A stretch of DNA of 64,000 bases from Hydractinia symbiolongicarpus (GCF_029227915.1 NC_079881.1:25397501-25461500); one strand, 5' to 3'. Positions 11,804 to 25,311 are shown, numbered from the stretch's first letter. Made by a program: numbers and translations. Notes: generated by a model from the letters alone, not told the origin.

Positions 11804-12006
11804 GTTTGCCGGCGATTAAACTCCTTTTATTCAGCGTCTCATCAAAAATGAAATCATTTTTGAAAACTACAAGTCTCATGCGTCTTAGTGGTGAAAAAAT
11901 AATTTAAAAAATTGTTTAAGAAATGAGTTTACTCCCTGGGTACTTTCTTTGTATACTTTTGACTATACGGTCCGAGTCCGGGATTTACGGCAAATCGCGG
12001 GTTTTC
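11804..12006 (+). other. Hybrid monomer, type a left half and type c right half
   Basis: TTTAAGAAATGAG of type a is followed by CTTTTGACTATACGGTCC of type c. The homologous monomer at about 5860-6070 continues as type a (CATTCGACTATACGGGCC). The switch between about 11920 and 11957 ends the patch copied from 5.0-6.0 kb. Confidence 0.8.
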
Positions 12007-12444
12007 GTTTGCCGGCGATTAAACTCCTTTTATTCAGCGTCTCATCAAAAACGAAATCATTTTTGAAAACTACAAGTCTCATGCGTTTTAGTGGTGAAAA
12101 AATAATTTAAAAAATCGTTCGGGAAATGAGTTTACTCCCAGTTTACTTTCTTTGTATACATTCGATTATACGGGTCAAGCCCGGGATTTACGGCAAATCG
12201 CGGGTTTTCGTTTGCCGGCGATTAAACTCCTTTTATTCAGCGTCTCATCAAAAATGAAATCATTTTTAAAAACTACAAGTCTCATGCGTTTTAGTGGTGA
12301 AAAAATAATTCAAAAAATCGTTCGGGAAATGAGTTTACTCCCAGTTTACTTTCTTTGTATACATTCGATTATACGGGTCAAGCCCGGGATTTACGGGAAA
12401 TCGCGGGTTTTCGTTTGCCGGCGATTAAACTCCTTTTATTCAGC

Positions 12445-12525
12445 GTCTCATCAATAACGAAATCATTTTTGAAAACTACAAGTCTCATCAAAAATGAAAT
12501 CATTTTTGAAAACTACAAGTCTCAT
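12445..12525 (+). repeat. 37-bp internal duplication, copy 3
   Basis: Same structure, 2,868 bp after copy 2, within the segment copied from 9.3-10.7 kb. Confidence 0.95.
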
Positions 12526-13422
12526 GCGTTTTAGTGGTGAAGAAATAATTTAAAAAATCGTTCGGCAAATGAGTGTTCTCCCTGGGTATTTTCTTTGTAT
12601 ACATTCGACTATACGGCCAAGCCCGGGATTTACGGGTAATCGCGGGTTTTCGTTTGCCGGCGATTAAACTCCTTTTATTCAGCGTCTCATCAATAACGAA
12701 ATCATTTTTGAAAACTACAAGTCTCATTCGTTTTAGTGGTGAAAAATAATTTAAAGAATCGTTCGGGAAATGAGTTTACTCCCTGGATACTTTCTTTGTA
12801 TACTTTTGACTATACGGTCCGAGTCCGGGATTTACGGGAAATCGCGGATTTTCGTTTGCCGGCGATTAAACTCCTTTTATTCAGCGTCTCATAAAAATGA
12901 AATCATTTTTAAAAACTACAAGTCTCATGCGTCTTAGTGGTGAAAAAATAATTTAAAAAATCGTTCGGGAAATGAGTTTACTCCCAGTTTACTTTCTTTG
13001 TATACATTCGATTATACGGGTCAAGCCCGGATTTACGGCAAATCGCGGGTTTTCGTTTGCCGGCGATTAAACTCCTTTTATTCAGCGTCTCATCAAAAAT
13101 GAAATCATTTTTGAAAACTACAAGTCTCATGCGTTTTAGTGGTGAAGAAATAATTTAAAAAATCGTTCGGGAAATGAGTGTTCTCCCTGGGTATTTTCTT
13201 TGTATACATTCGACTATACGGCCAAGCCCGGGATTTACGGGTAATCGCGGGTTTTCGTTCGCCGGCGATTAAACTTCTTTTATTCAGCGTCTCATCAAAA
13301 ACGAAATGATTTTTGAAAACTACAAGTCTCATACGTTTTAGTGGTGAAAAATAATTTAAAGAATCGTTCGGGAAATGAGTTTACTCCCTGGGTACTTTCT
13401 TTGTATACTTTTTTGACTATAC

Positions 13423-13454
13423 GGGCCGAGTCGGGATTTACGGGAAATCGCGGG
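13423..13454 (+). other. Possible G-quadruplex motif, copy 2
   Basis: Same 7-6-7 loop arrangement and the same TTTTTTGAC expansion, 2,868 bp after copy 1. Confidence 0.6.
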
Positions 13455-14270
13455 TTTTCGTTTGCCGGCGATTAAACTCCTTTTATTCAGCGTCTCATAA
13501 AAAATGAAATCATTTTTGAAAACTACAAGTCTCATGCGTCTTAGTGGTGAAAAAATAATTTAAAAAATCGTTTAAGAAATGAGTTTACTCCCTGGGTACT
13601 TTCTTTGTATACATTCGACTATACGGGCCGATTCCGGGATATACGGGAAATCGCGGGTTTTCGTTTGCCGGCTATTAAACTCCTTTTATTCAGCGTCTCA
13701 TCAAAAATGAAATCATTTTTGAAAACTACAAGTCTCATGCGTTTTAGTGGTGAAAAAATAATTTAAAGAATCGTTCGGGAAATGAGTTTACTCCCTGGGT
13801 ACTTTTTTTGTATACTTTTGACTATACGGGCAGAGTCCGGGATTTACGGGAAATTGCGGGTTTTCGTTTGCCGGCGATTAAACTCCTTTTATTCAGCGTC
13901 TCATCAGAAATGAAATCGTTTTTGAAAACTACAAGTCTTATCCGTTTTAGTGGTAAAAAATTAATTTAAAAAATCGTTCGGGAATGAGTTTACTCCCAGT
14001 TTACTTTCTTTGTATACATTTGACTATACGGGTCAAGCACGGGATTTAAGGCAAATTGCGGGTTTTCGTTTGCCGGCGATCAAACTCCTTTTATTCAGCG
14101 TCTCATCAAAAACGAAATCATTTTTGAAAACTACAAGTCTCATGCGTTTTAGTGGTGAAAAAATAATTTAAAAAATCGTTCGGGAAATGAGTTTACTCCC
14201 AGTTTACTTTCTTTGTATACATTCGATTATACGGGTCAAGCCCGGGATTTACGGCAAATCACGGGTTTTC

Positions 14271-14472
14271 GTTTGCCGGCGATTAAACTCCTTTTATTCA
14301 GCGTCTCATCAAAAATGAAATCATTTTTGAAAACTACAAGTCTCATGCGTTTTAGTGGTGAAGAAATAACTTAAAAAATCGTTCGGGTAATGAGTGTACT
14401 CCCTGGGTATTTTCTTTGTATACATTCGACTATACGGCCAAGCCAGGGATTTACGGGAAATCGCGGGTTTTC
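14271..14472 (+). repeat. Reference monomer, type b sub-form (GTAATGAGTGTACT)
   Basis: A 202-bp monomer with GGGTAATGAGTGTACTCC and CGGCCAAGCCAGGG. The SmaI-like CCCGGG of other types is changed to CCAGGG, which weakens the GC-rich inverted repeat. It typically follows a type-d monomer in the c-a-a-c-e-d-b order. Confidence 0.8.
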
Positions 14473-14638
14473 GTTTGCCGGCGATTAAACTCCTTTTATT
14501 CAGCGTCTCATCAAAAACGAAATGATTTTTGAAAACTACAAGTCTCATACGTTTTAGTGGTGAAAAATAATTTAAAGAATCGTTCGGGAAATGAGTTTAC
14601 TCCCTGGGTACTTTCTTTGTATACTTTTTTGACTATAC

Positions 14639-14670
14639 GGGCCGAGTCGGGATTTACGGGAAATCGCGGG
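14639..14670 (+). other. Possible G-quadruplex motif, copy 3
   Basis: Same arrangement, 1,216 bp (six monomers) after copy 2. Confidence 0.6.
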
Positions 14671-16295
14671 TTTTCGTTTGCCGGCGATTAAACTCCTTTT
14701 ATTCAGCGTCTCATAAAAAATGAAATCATTTTTGAAAACTACAAGTCTCATGCGTCTTAGTGGTGAAAAAATAATTTAAAAAATCGTTTAAGAAATGAGT
14801 TTACTCCCTGGGTACTTTCTTTGTATACATTCGACTATACGGGCCGATTCCGGGATATACGGGAAATCGCGGGTTTTGGTTTGCCGGCGATTAAACTCCT
14901 TTTATTCAGCGTCTCATCAAAAATGAAATCATTTTTGAAAATTACAAGTCTCATGCGTCTTTGTGGTGAAAAAATAATTTAAAAAATCGTTTAAGAAATG
15001 AGTTTACTCCCTGGGTACTTTCTTTGTGTACATTCGACTATACGGGCCGATTCCGGGATATACGGGAAATCGCGGGTTTTCGTTTGCCGGCTATTAAACT
15101 CCTTTTATTCAGCGTCTCATCAAAAATGAAATCATTTTTAAAAACTACAAGTCTCATGCGTTTTAGTGGTGAAAAAATAATTTAAAGAATCGTTCGGGAA
15201 ATGAGTTTACTCCCTGGGTACTTTTTTTGTATACTTTTGACTATACGGGCAGAGTCCGGGATTTACGGGAAATTGCGGGTTTTCGTTTGCCGGCGATTAA
15301 ACTCCTTTTATTCAGCGTCTCATCAGAAATGAAATCGTTTTTGAAAACTACAAGTCTTATCCGTTTTAGTGGTAAAAAATTAATTTAAAAAATCGTTCGG
15401 GAATGAGTTTACTCCCAGTTTACTTTCTTTGTATACATTTGACTATACGGGTCAAGCACGGGATTTAAGGCAAATTGCGGGTTTTCGTTTGCCGGCGATC
15501 AAACTCCTTTTATTCAGCGTCTCATCAAAAACGAAATCATTTTTGAAAACTACAAGTCTCATGCGTTTTAGTGGTGAAAAAATAATTTAAAAAATCGTTC
15601 GGGAAATGAGTTTACTCCCAGTTTACTTTCTTTGTATACATTCGATTATACGGGTCAAGCCCGGGATTTACGGCAAATCACGGGTTTTCGTTTGCCGGCG
15701 ATTAAACTCCTTTTATTCAGCGTCTCATCAAAAATGAAATCATTTTTGAAAACTACAAGTCTCATGCGTTTTAGTGGTGAAGAAATAACTTAAAAAATCG
15801 TTCGGGTAATGAGTGTACTCCCTGGGTATTTTCTTTGTATACATTCGACTATACGGCCAAGCCAGGGATTTACGGGAAATCGCGGGTTTTCGTTTGCCGG
15901 CGATTAAACTCCTTTTATTCAGCGTCTCATCAATAACGAAATCATTTTTGAAAACTACAAGTCTCATTCGTTTTAGTGGTGAAAAATAATTTAAAGAATA
16001 GTTCGGGAAATGAGTTTACTCCCTGGGTACTTTCTTTGTATACTTTTGACTATACGGTCCGAGTCCGGGATTTACGGGAAATCGGGGGTTTTCGTTTGCC
16101 GGCGATTAAACTCCTTTTATTCAGCGTCTCATAAAAGTGAAATCATTTTTGAAAACTACAAGTCTCATGCGTCTTAGTGGTGAAAAAATAATTTAAAAAA
16201 TCGTTCGGGAAATGAGTTTACTCCCTGTGTACTTTCTTTGTATACATTCGACTATACGGGCCAAGCCCGGGATTTACGGGAAATCGCGGGTTTTC

Positions 16296-16497
16296 GTTTG
16301 CCGGCGATTAAACTCCTTTTATTCAGCGTCTCATCAAAAATGAAATCATTTTTGAAAACTACAAGTCTCATGCGTTTTAGTGGTGAAGAAATAATTTAAA
16401 AAATCGTTCGGGAAATGAGTGTTCTCCCTGGGTATTTTCTTTGTATACATTCGACTATACGGCCAAGCCCGGGATTTACGGGTAATCGCGGGTTTTC
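16296..16497 (+). repeat. Reference monomer, type b
   Basis: A 202-bp monomer with GAAGAAATAATTT, AATGAGTGTTCTCCCTGGG then TATTTTC, CATTCGACTATACGGCC and AAGCCCGGGATTTACGGG. It lacks the third G after TATACGG, so the monomer is compensated in length elsewhere. A frequent sub-form has GGGTAATGAGTGTACTCC and AAGCCAGGG, as at 14271-14472. Confidence 0.85.
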
Positions 16498-16663
16498 GTT
16501 CGCCGGCGATTAAACTTCTTTTATTCAGCGTCACATCAAAAACGAAATGATTTTTGAAAACTACAAGTCTCATACGTTTTAGTGGTGAAAAATAATTTAA
16601 AGAATCGTTCGGGAAATGAGTTTACTCCCTGGGTACTTTCTTTGTATACTTTTTTGACTATAC

Positions 16664-16695
16664 GGGCCGAGTCGGGATTTACGGGAAATCGCGGG
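16664..16695 (+). other. Possible G-quadruplex motif, copy 4
   Basis: Same arrangement, 2,025 bp after copy 3. Confidence 0.6.
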
Positions 16696-19600
16696 TTTTC
16701 GTTTGCCGGCGATTAAACTCCTTTTATTCAGCGTCTCATAAAAAATGAAATCATTTTTGAAAACTACAAGTCTCATGCGTCTTAGTGGTGAAAAAATAAT
16801 TTAAAAAATCGTTTAAGAAATGAGTTTACTCCCTGGGTACTTTCTTTGTATACATTCGACTATACGGGCCGATTCCGGGATATACGGGAAATCGCGGGTT
16901 TTGGTTTGCCGGCGATTAAACTCCTTTTATTCAGCGTCTCATCAAAAATGAAATCATTTTTGAAAATTACAAGTCTCATGCGTCTTTGTGGTGAAAAAAT
17001 AATTTAAAAAATCGTTTAAGAAATGAGTTTACTCCCTGGGTACTTTCTTTGTGTACATTCGACTATACGGGCCGATTCCGGGATATACGGGAAATCGCGG
17101 GTTTTCGTTTGCCGGCTATTAAACTCCTTTTATTCAGCGTCTCATCAAAAATGAAATCATTTTTGAAAACTACAAGTCTCATGCGTTTTAGTGGTGAAAA
17201 AATAATTTAAAGAATCGTTCGGGAAATGAGTTTACTCCCTGGGTACTTTTTTTGTATACTTTTGACTATACGGGCAGAGTCCGGGATTTACGGGAAATTG
17301 CGGGTTTTCGTTTGCCGGCGATTAAACTCCTTTTATTCAGCGTCTCATCAGAAATGAAATCGTTTTTGAAAACTACAAGTCTTATCCGTTTTAGTGGTAA
17401 AAAATTAATTTAAAAAATCGTTCGGGAATGAGTTTACTCCCAGTTTACTTTCTTTGTATACATTTGACTATACGGGTCAAGCACGGGATTTAAGGCAAAT
17501 TGCGGGTTTTCGTTTGCCGGCGATCAAACTCCTTTTATTCAGCGTCTCATCAAAAACGAAATCATTTTTGAAAACTACAAGTCTCATGCGTTTTAGTGGT
17601 GAAAAAATAATTTAAAAAATTGTTCGGGAAATGAGTTTACTCCCAGTTTACTTTCTTTGTATACATTCGATTATACGGGTCAAGCCCGGGATTTACGGCA
17701 AATCACGGGTTTTCGTTTGCCGGCGATTAAACTCCTTTTATTCAGCGTCTCATCAAAAATGAAATCATTTTTGAAAACTACAAGTCTCATGCGTTTTAGT
17801 GGTGAAGAAATAACTTAAAAAATCGTTCGGGTAATGAGTGTACTCCCTGGGTATTTTCTTTGTATACATTCGACTATACGGCCAAGCCAGGGATTTACGG
17901 GAAATCGCGGGTTTTCGTTTGCCGGCGATTAAACTCCTTTTATTCAGCGTCTCATCAATAACGAAATCATTTTTGAAAACTACAAGTCTCATTCGTTTTA
18001 GTGGTGAAAAATAATTTAAAGAATAGTTCGGGAAATGAGTTTACTCCCTGGGTACTTTCTTTGTATACTTTTGACTATACGGTCCGAGTCCGGGATTTAC
18101 GGGAAATCGCGGGTTTTCGTTTGCCGGCGATTAAACTCCTTTTATTCAGCGTCTCATAAAAGTGAAATCATTTTTGAAAACTACAAGTCTCATGCGTCTT
18201 AGTGGTGAAAAAATAATTTAAAAAATCGTTCGGGAAATGAGTTTACTCCCTGTGTACTTTCTTTGTATACATTCGACTATACGGGCCAAGCCCGGGATTT
18301 ACGGGAAATCGCGGGTTTTCGTTTGCCGGCGATTAAACTCCTTTTATTCAGCGTCTCATCAAAAACGAAATCATTTTTGAAAACTACAAGTCTCATGCGT
18401 TTTAGTGGTGAAGAAATAACTTAAAAAATCGTTCGGGTAATGAGTGTACTCCCTGGGTATTTTCTTTGTATACATTCGACTATACGGCCAAGCCAGGGAT
18501 TTACGGGAAATCGCGGGTTTTCGTTTGCCGGCGATTAAACTCCTTTTATTCAGCGTCTCATCAATAACGAAATCATTTTTGAAAACTACAAGTCTCATTC
18601 GTTTTAGTGGTGAAAAATAATTTAAAGAATAGTTCGGGAAATGAGTTTACTCCCTGGGTACTTTCTTTGTATACTTTTGACTATACGGTCCGAGTCCGGG
18701 ATTTACGGGAAATCGCGGGTTTTCGTTTGCCGGCGATTAAACTCCTTTTATTCAGCGTCTCATAAAAGTGAAATCATTTTTGAAAACTACAAGTCTCATG
18801 CGTCTTAGTGGTGAAAAAATAATTTAAAAAATCGTTCGGGAAATGAGTTTACTCCCTGTGTACTTTCTTTGTATACATTCGACTATACGGGCCAAGCCCG
18901 GGATTTACGGGAAATCGCGGGTTTTCGTTTGCCGACGATTAAACTCCTTTTATTCAGCGTCTCATCAAAAACGAAATCATTTTTGAAAACTACAAGTCTC
19001 ATGCGTTTTAGTGGTGAAAAAATAATTTAAAAAATCGTTCGGGAATTTAGTTTACTCCCAGTTTACTTTCTTTGTATACATTCGATTATACGGGTCAAGC
19101 CCGGATTTACGGCAAATCGCGGGTTTTCGTTTGCCGGCGATTAAACTCCTTTTATTCAGCGTCTCATCAAAAATGAAATCATTTTTGAAAACTACAAGTC
19201 TCATGCATTTTAGTGGTGAAGAAATAATTTAAAAAATCGTTCGGGTAATGAGTGTACTGCCTGGGTATTTTCTTTGTATACATTCGACTATACGGTCAAT
19301 CCAGGGATTTACGGGAAATCGCGGGTTTTCGTTTGCCGGCGATTAAACTCCTTTTATTCAGCGTCGCATCAATAACGAAATCATTTTTGAAAACTACAAG
19401 TCTCATTCGTTTTAGTGGTGAAAAATAATTTAAAGAATCGTTCGGGAAATGAGTTTACTCCCTGGGTACTTTCTTTGTATACTTTTGACTATACGGTCCG
19501 AGTCCGGGATTTACGGGAAATCGCGGGTTTTCGTTTGCCGGCGATTAAACTCCTTTTATTCAGCGTCTCATAAAAATGAAATCATTTTTGAAAACTACAA

Positions 19601-21184
19601 GTCTCATGCGTCTTAGTGGTGAAAAAATAATTTAAAAAATCGTTCGGGAAATGAGTTTACTCCCTGGGTACTTTCTTTGTATACATTCGACTATACGGGC
19701 CAAGCCCGGGATTTACGGGAAACCGCTGGTTTTCATTTGTCGGCGATTAAACTCCTTTTATACAGCGTCTCATCAAAAATGAAATCATTTTTGAAAACGA
19801 CAAGTCTCATGCGTTTTAGTGGTGAAGAAATAATTTAAAAAATCGTTCGGGTAATGAGTGTACTCCCTGGGTATTTTCTTTGTATACATTTGACTATACG
19901 GCCGATTCCGGGATATACGGGAAATCGCGGGTTTTCGTTTGCCGGCGATTAAACTCCTTTTATTCAGCGTCTCATCAAAAATGAAATCATTTTTGAAAAC
20001 TACAAGTCTCATGCGTTTTAGTGGTGAAAAAATAATTTAAAGAATCGTTCGGGAAATGAGTTTACTCCCTGGATACTTTTTGTGTATACTTTTGACTATA
20101 CGGGCCGAGTCCGGGATTTACGGGAAATTGCGGGTTTTCGTTTGCCGGCGATTAAACTCCTTTTATTCAGCGTCTCATCAAAAATGAAATCGTTTTTGAA
20201 AACTACAAGTCTTAACCGTTTTAGTGGTAAAAAATTAATTTAAAAAATCGTTCGGGAATGAGTTTACTCCCAGTTTACTTTCTTTGTATACATTTGACTA
20301 TACGGGTCAAGCACGGGATTTAAGGCAAATTGCGGGTTTTCGTTTGCCGACGATCAAACTCCTTTTATTCAGCGTCTCATCAAAAACGAAATCATTTTTG
20401 AAAACTACAAGTCTCATGCGTTTTAGTGGTGAAAAAATAATTTAAAAAATCGTTCGGGAAATGAGTTTACTCCCAGTTTACTTTCTTTGTATACATTCGA
20501 TTATACGGGTCAAGCCCGGGATTTACGGCAAATCGCGGGTTTTCGTTTGCCGGCGATTAATCTCCTTTTATTCAGCGTCTCATCAAAAACGAAATCATTT
20601 TTGAAAACTATAAGTCTCATTCGTTTTAGTGGTGAAAAATAATTTAAAGAATCGTTCGGGAAATGAGTTTACTCCCTCGGTACTTTCTTTGTATACTTTT
20701 GACTATACGGTCCGAGTCCGGGATTTACGGCAAATCGCGGGTTTTCGTTTGCCGGCGATTAAACTCCTTTTATTCAGCGTCTCATCAAAAACGAAATCAT
20801 TTTTGAAAACTACAAGTCTCATGCGTTTTAGTGCTGAAAAAATAATTTAAAAAATCGTTCGGGAAATGAGTTTACTCCCAGTTTACTTTCTTTGTATACA
20901 TTCGATTATACGGGTCAAGCCCGGGATTTACGGCAAATCGCGGGTTTTCGTTTGCCGGCGATTAAACTCCTTTTATTCAGCGTCTCATCAAAAATGAAAT
21001 CATTTTTTAAAACTACAAGTCTCATGCGTTTTAGTGGTGAAAAAATAATTCAAAAAATCGTTCGGGAAATGAGTTTACTCCCAGTTTACTTTCTTTGTAT
21101 ACATTCTATTATACGGGTCAAGCCCGGGATTTACGGGAAATCGCGGGTTTTCGTTTGCCGGCGATTAAACTCCTTTTATTCAGC

Positions 21185-21265
21185 GTCTCATCAGTAACGA
21201 AATCATTTTTGAAAACTACAAGTCTCATCAAAAATGAAATCATTTTTGAAAACTACAAGTCTCAT
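21185..21265 (+). repeat. 37-bp internal duplication, copy 4
   Basis: Same structure, with a private ATCAGTAACG in the first unit. Confidence 0.95.
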
Positions 21266-22233
21266 GCGTTTTAGTGGTGAAGAAATAATTTAAAAAATCG
21301 TTCGGGAAATGAGTGTTCTCCCTGGGTATTTTCTTTGTATACATTCGACTATACGGCCAAGCCCGGGATTTACGGGTAATCGCGGGTTTTCGTTTGCCGG
21401 CGTATAAACTCCTTTTATTCAGCGTCTCATCAATAACGAAATCATTTTTGAAAACTACAAGTCTCATTCGTTTTAGTGGTGAAAAAATAATTTAAAAAAT
21501 CGTTCGGGAATGAGTTTACTCCCAGTTTACTTTCTTTGTATACATTTGACTATACGGGTCAAGCACGGGATTTAAGGCAAATTGCGGGTTTTCGTTTGCC
21601 GACGATCAAACTCCTTTTATTCAGCGTCTCATCAAAAACGAAATCATTTTTGAAAACTATAAGTCTCATTCGTTTTAGTGGTGAAAAATAATTTAAAGAA
21701 TCGTTCGGGAAATGAGTTTACTCCCTGGGTACTTTCTTTGTATACTTTTGACTATACGGTCCGAGTCCGGGATTTACGGCAAATCGCGGGTTTTCGTTTG
21801 CCGGCGATTAAACTCCTTTTATTCAGCGTCTCATCAAAAACGAAATCATTTTTGAAAACTACAAGTCTCATGCGTTTTAGTGGTGAAAAAATAATTTAAA
21901 AAATCGTTCGGGAAATGAGTTTACTCCCAGTTTACTTTCTTTGTATACATTCGATTATACGGGTCAAGCCCGGGATTTACGGCAAATCGCGGGTTTTCGT
22001 TTGCCGGCGATTAAACTCCTTTTATTCAGCGTCTCATCAAAAATGAAATCATTTTTTAAAACTACAAGTCTCATGCGTTTTAGTGGTGAAAAAATAATTC
22101 AAAAAATCGTTCGGGAAATGAGTTTACTCCCAGTTTACTTTCTTTGTATACATTCGATTATACGGGTCAAGCCCGGGATTTACGGGAAATCGCGGGTTTT
22201 CGTTTGCCGGCGATTAAACTCCTTTTATTCAGC

Positions 22234-22314
22234 GTCTCATCAATAACGAAATCATTTTTGAAAACTACAAGTCTCATCAAAAATGAAATCATTTTTGAAA
22301 ACTACAAGTCTCAT
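22234..22314 (+). repeat. 37-bp internal duplication, copy 5
   Basis: Same structure, 1,049 bp after copy 4 (five-monomer tandem pair). The following monomer is the GTAATGAGTGTACT form, not the GTGTTCTCC form. Confidence 0.95.
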
Positions 22315-22440
22315 GCGTTTTAGTGGTGAAGAAATAATTTAAAAAATCGTTCGGGTAATGAGTGTACTCCCTGGGTATTTTCTTTGTATACATTCGACTA
22401 TACGGCCAAGCCAGGGATTTACGGGAAATCGCGGGTTTTC

Positions 22441-22643
22441 GTTTGCCGGCGAATAAACTCCTTTTATTCAGCGTCTCATCAAAAATGAAATCATTTTTGA
22501 AAACTACAAGTCTCATGCGTTTTAGTGGTGAAAAAATAATTTAAAGAATCGTTCGGGAAATGAGTTTACTCCCAGTTTACTTTCTTTGTATACATTTGAC
22601 TATACGGGTCAAGCACGGGATTTAAGGCAAATTGCGGGTTTTC
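22441..22643 (+). other. Hybrid monomer, type c left half and type e right half
   Basis: The left part has TTTAAAGAATC and GGGAAATGAG of type c; the right part has CCCAGTTTAC and AGCACGGGATTTAAGG of type e. The homologous stretch at 28.4-28.85 kb has separate c and e monomers, and the copy offset changes from 5,981 to 6,183 bp here. One 202-bp unit was lost here or gained there. The breakpoint is at about 22558-22572. Confidence 0.85.
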
Positions 22644-24700
22644 GTTTGCCGACGATCAAACTCCTTTTATTCAGCGTCTCATCAAAAACGAAATCATTTT
22701 TAAAAACTACAAGTCTCATGCGTTTTAGTGGTGAAAAAATAATTTAAAAAATCGTTCGGGAAATGAGTTTACTCCCAGTTTACTTTCTTTGTATACATTC
22801 GATTATACGGGTCAAGCCCGGGATTTCCGGCAAATCGCGGGTTTTCGTTTGCCGGCGTCTAATCTCCTTTTATTCAGCGTCTCATCAAAAACGAAATCAT
22901 TTTTGAAAACTATAAGTCTCATTCGTTTTAGTGGTGAAAAATAATTTAAAGAATCGTTCGGGAAATGAGTTTACTCCCTGTGTACTTTCTTTGTATACAT
23001 TCGACTATACGGGCCAAGCCCGGGATTTACGGGAAATCGCGGGTTTTCGTTTGCCGGCGATTAAACTTCTTTTATTCAGCGTCTCATCAAAAACGAAATC
23101 ATTTTTGAAAACTACAAGTCTCATGCGTTTTAGTGGTGAAAAAATAATTTAAAAAATCGTTCGGGAAATTAGTTTACTCCCAGTTTACTTTCTTTGTATA
23201 CTTTCGATTATACGGGTCAAGCCCGGATTTACGGCAAATCGCGGGTTTTCGTTTGCCGGCGATTAAACTCCTTTTATTCAGCGTCTCATCAAAAATGAAA
23301 TCATTTTTGAAAACTACAAGTCTCATGCGTTTTAGTGGTGAAGAAATAATTTAAAAAATCGTTCGGGTAATGAGTGTACTGCCTGGGTATTTTCTTTGTA
23401 TACATTCGACTATACGGTCAATCCAGGGATTTACGGGAAATCGCGGGTTTTCGTTTGCCGGCGATTAAACTCCTTTTATTCAGCGTCGCATCAATAACGA
23501 AATCATTTTTGAAAACTACAAGTCTCATGCGTCTTAGTGGTGAAAAAATAATTTAAAAAATCGTTCGGGAAATGAGTTTACTCCCTGGGTACTTTCTTTG
23601 TATACATTCGACTATACGGGCCAAGCCCGGGATTTACGGGAAACCGCTGGTTTTCATTTGTCGGCGATTAAACTCCTTTTATTCAGCGTCTCATCAAAAA
23701 TGAAATCATTTTTGAAAACGACAAGTCTCATGCGTTTTAGTGGTGAAGAAATAATTTAAAAAATCGTTCGGGTAATGAGTGTACTCCCTGGGTATTTTCT
23801 TTGTATACATTTGACTATACGGCCGATTCCGGGATATACGGGAAATCGCGGGTTTTCGTTTGCCGGCGATTAAACTCCTTTTATTCAGCGTCTCATCAAA
23901 AATGAAATCATTTTTGAAAACTACAAGTCTCATGCGTTTTAGTGGTGAAAAAATAATTTAAAGAATCGTTCGGGAAATGAGTTTACTCCCTGGATACTTT
24001 TTGTGTATACTTTTGACTATACGGGCCGAGTCCGGGATTTACGGGAAATTGCGGGTTTTCGTTTGCCGGCGATTAAACTCCTTTTATTCAGCGTCTCATC
24101 AAAAATGAAATCGTTTTTGAAAACTACAAGTCTTATCCGTTTTAGTGGTAAAAAATTAATTTAAAAAATCGTTCGGGAATGAGTTTACTCCCAGTTTACT
24201 TTCTTTGTATACATTTGACTATACGGGTCAAGCACGGGATTTAAGGCAAATTGCGGGTTTTCGTTTGCCGACGATCAAACTCCTTTTATTCAGCGTCTCA
24301 TCAAAAACGAAATCATTTTTGAAAACTACAAGTCTCATGCGTTTTAGTGGTGAAAAAATAATTTAAAAAATCGTTCGGGAAATGAGTTTACTCCCAGTTT
24401 ACTTTCTTTGTATACATTCGATTATACGGGTCAAGCCCGGGATTTACGGCAAATCGCGGGTTTTCGTTTGCCGGCGATTAAACTCCTTTTATTCAGCGTC
24501 TCATCAAAAATGAAATCATTTTTTAAAACTACAAGTCTCATGCGTTTTAGTGGTGAAAAAATAATTCAAAAAATCGTTCGGGAAATGAGTTTACTCCCAG
24601 TTTACTTTCTTTGTATACATTCGATTATACGGGTCAAGCCCGGGATTTACGGGAAATCGCGGGTTTTCGTTTGCCGGCGATTAAACTCCTTTTATTCAGC

Positions 24701-24781
24701 GTCTCATCAATAACGAAATCATTTTTGAAAACTACAAGTCTCATCAAAAATGAAATCATTTTTGAAAACTACAAGTCTCAT
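24701..24781 (+). repeat. 37-bp internal duplication, copy 6
   Basis: Same structure; the only copy in block 5 without a 1,049-bp tandem partner. Confidence 0.95.
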
Positions 24782-25311
24782 GCGTTTTAGTGGTGAAGAA
24801 ATAATTTAAAAAATCGTTCGGGAAATGAGTGTTCTCCCTGGGTATTTTCTTTGTATACATTCGACTATACGGCCAAGCCCGGGATTTACGGGTAATCGCG
24901 GGTTTTCGTTTGCCGGCGTATAAACTCCTTTTATTCAGCGTCTCATCAATAACGAAATCATTTTTGAAAACTACAAGTCTCATTCGTTTTAGTGGTGAAA
25001 AAATAATTTAAAAAATCGTTCGGGAATGAGTTTACTCCCAGTTTACTTTCTTTGTATACATTTGACTATACGGGTCAAGCACGGGATTTAAGGCAAATTG
25101 CGGGTTTTCGTTTGCCGACGATCAAACTCCTTTTATTCAGCGTCTCATCAAAAACGAAATCATTTTTGAAAACTATAAGTCTCATTCGTTTTAGTGGTGA
25201 AAAATAATTTAAAGAATCGTTCGGGAAATGAGTTTACTCCCTGGGTACTTTCTTTGTATACTTTTGACTATACGGTCCGAGTCCGGGATTTACGGCAAAT
25301 CGCGGGTTTTC

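Larger units (their letters stand above)
10223..13610 (+). repeat. Array block 3: patchwork of segments copied from elsewhere in the array
   Basis: Two constant offsets explain most of this block. About 10929-11930 matches about 4988-5990 (offset 5,941). About 12130-13610 matches about 9262-10745 (offset 2,868, 14 monomers), including the 239-bp monomer and the GGGCCGAGTCGGG variant. Hybrid monomers sit at the edges of the first patch (10592-10793 and 11804-12006). Inside the patch a four-monomer repeat (808 bp) is marked by ACAAGCCTCATACG at 10861 and 11669. No other content. Confidence 0.8.
13611..18976 (+). repeat. Array block 4: 606, 1,419 and 2,025-bp higher-order units
   Basis: The private GGGCAGAGTCCGGG variant has its CAGAG at 13831, 15250 and 17275 (offsets 1,419 and 2,025). 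About 13610-14505, 15029-15924 and 17054-17949 are near-identical. A full 2,025-bp ten-monomer unit occupies about 14505-16529 and repeats at 16530-18425. A three-monomer 606-bp unit at about 17765 repeats at 18371. Since 1,419 + 606 = 2,025, the ten-monomer unit equals a seven-monomer unit plus three. The core order is c, a, a, c, e, d, b, found again at 37-44 and 51-55 kb. Confidence 0.85.
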
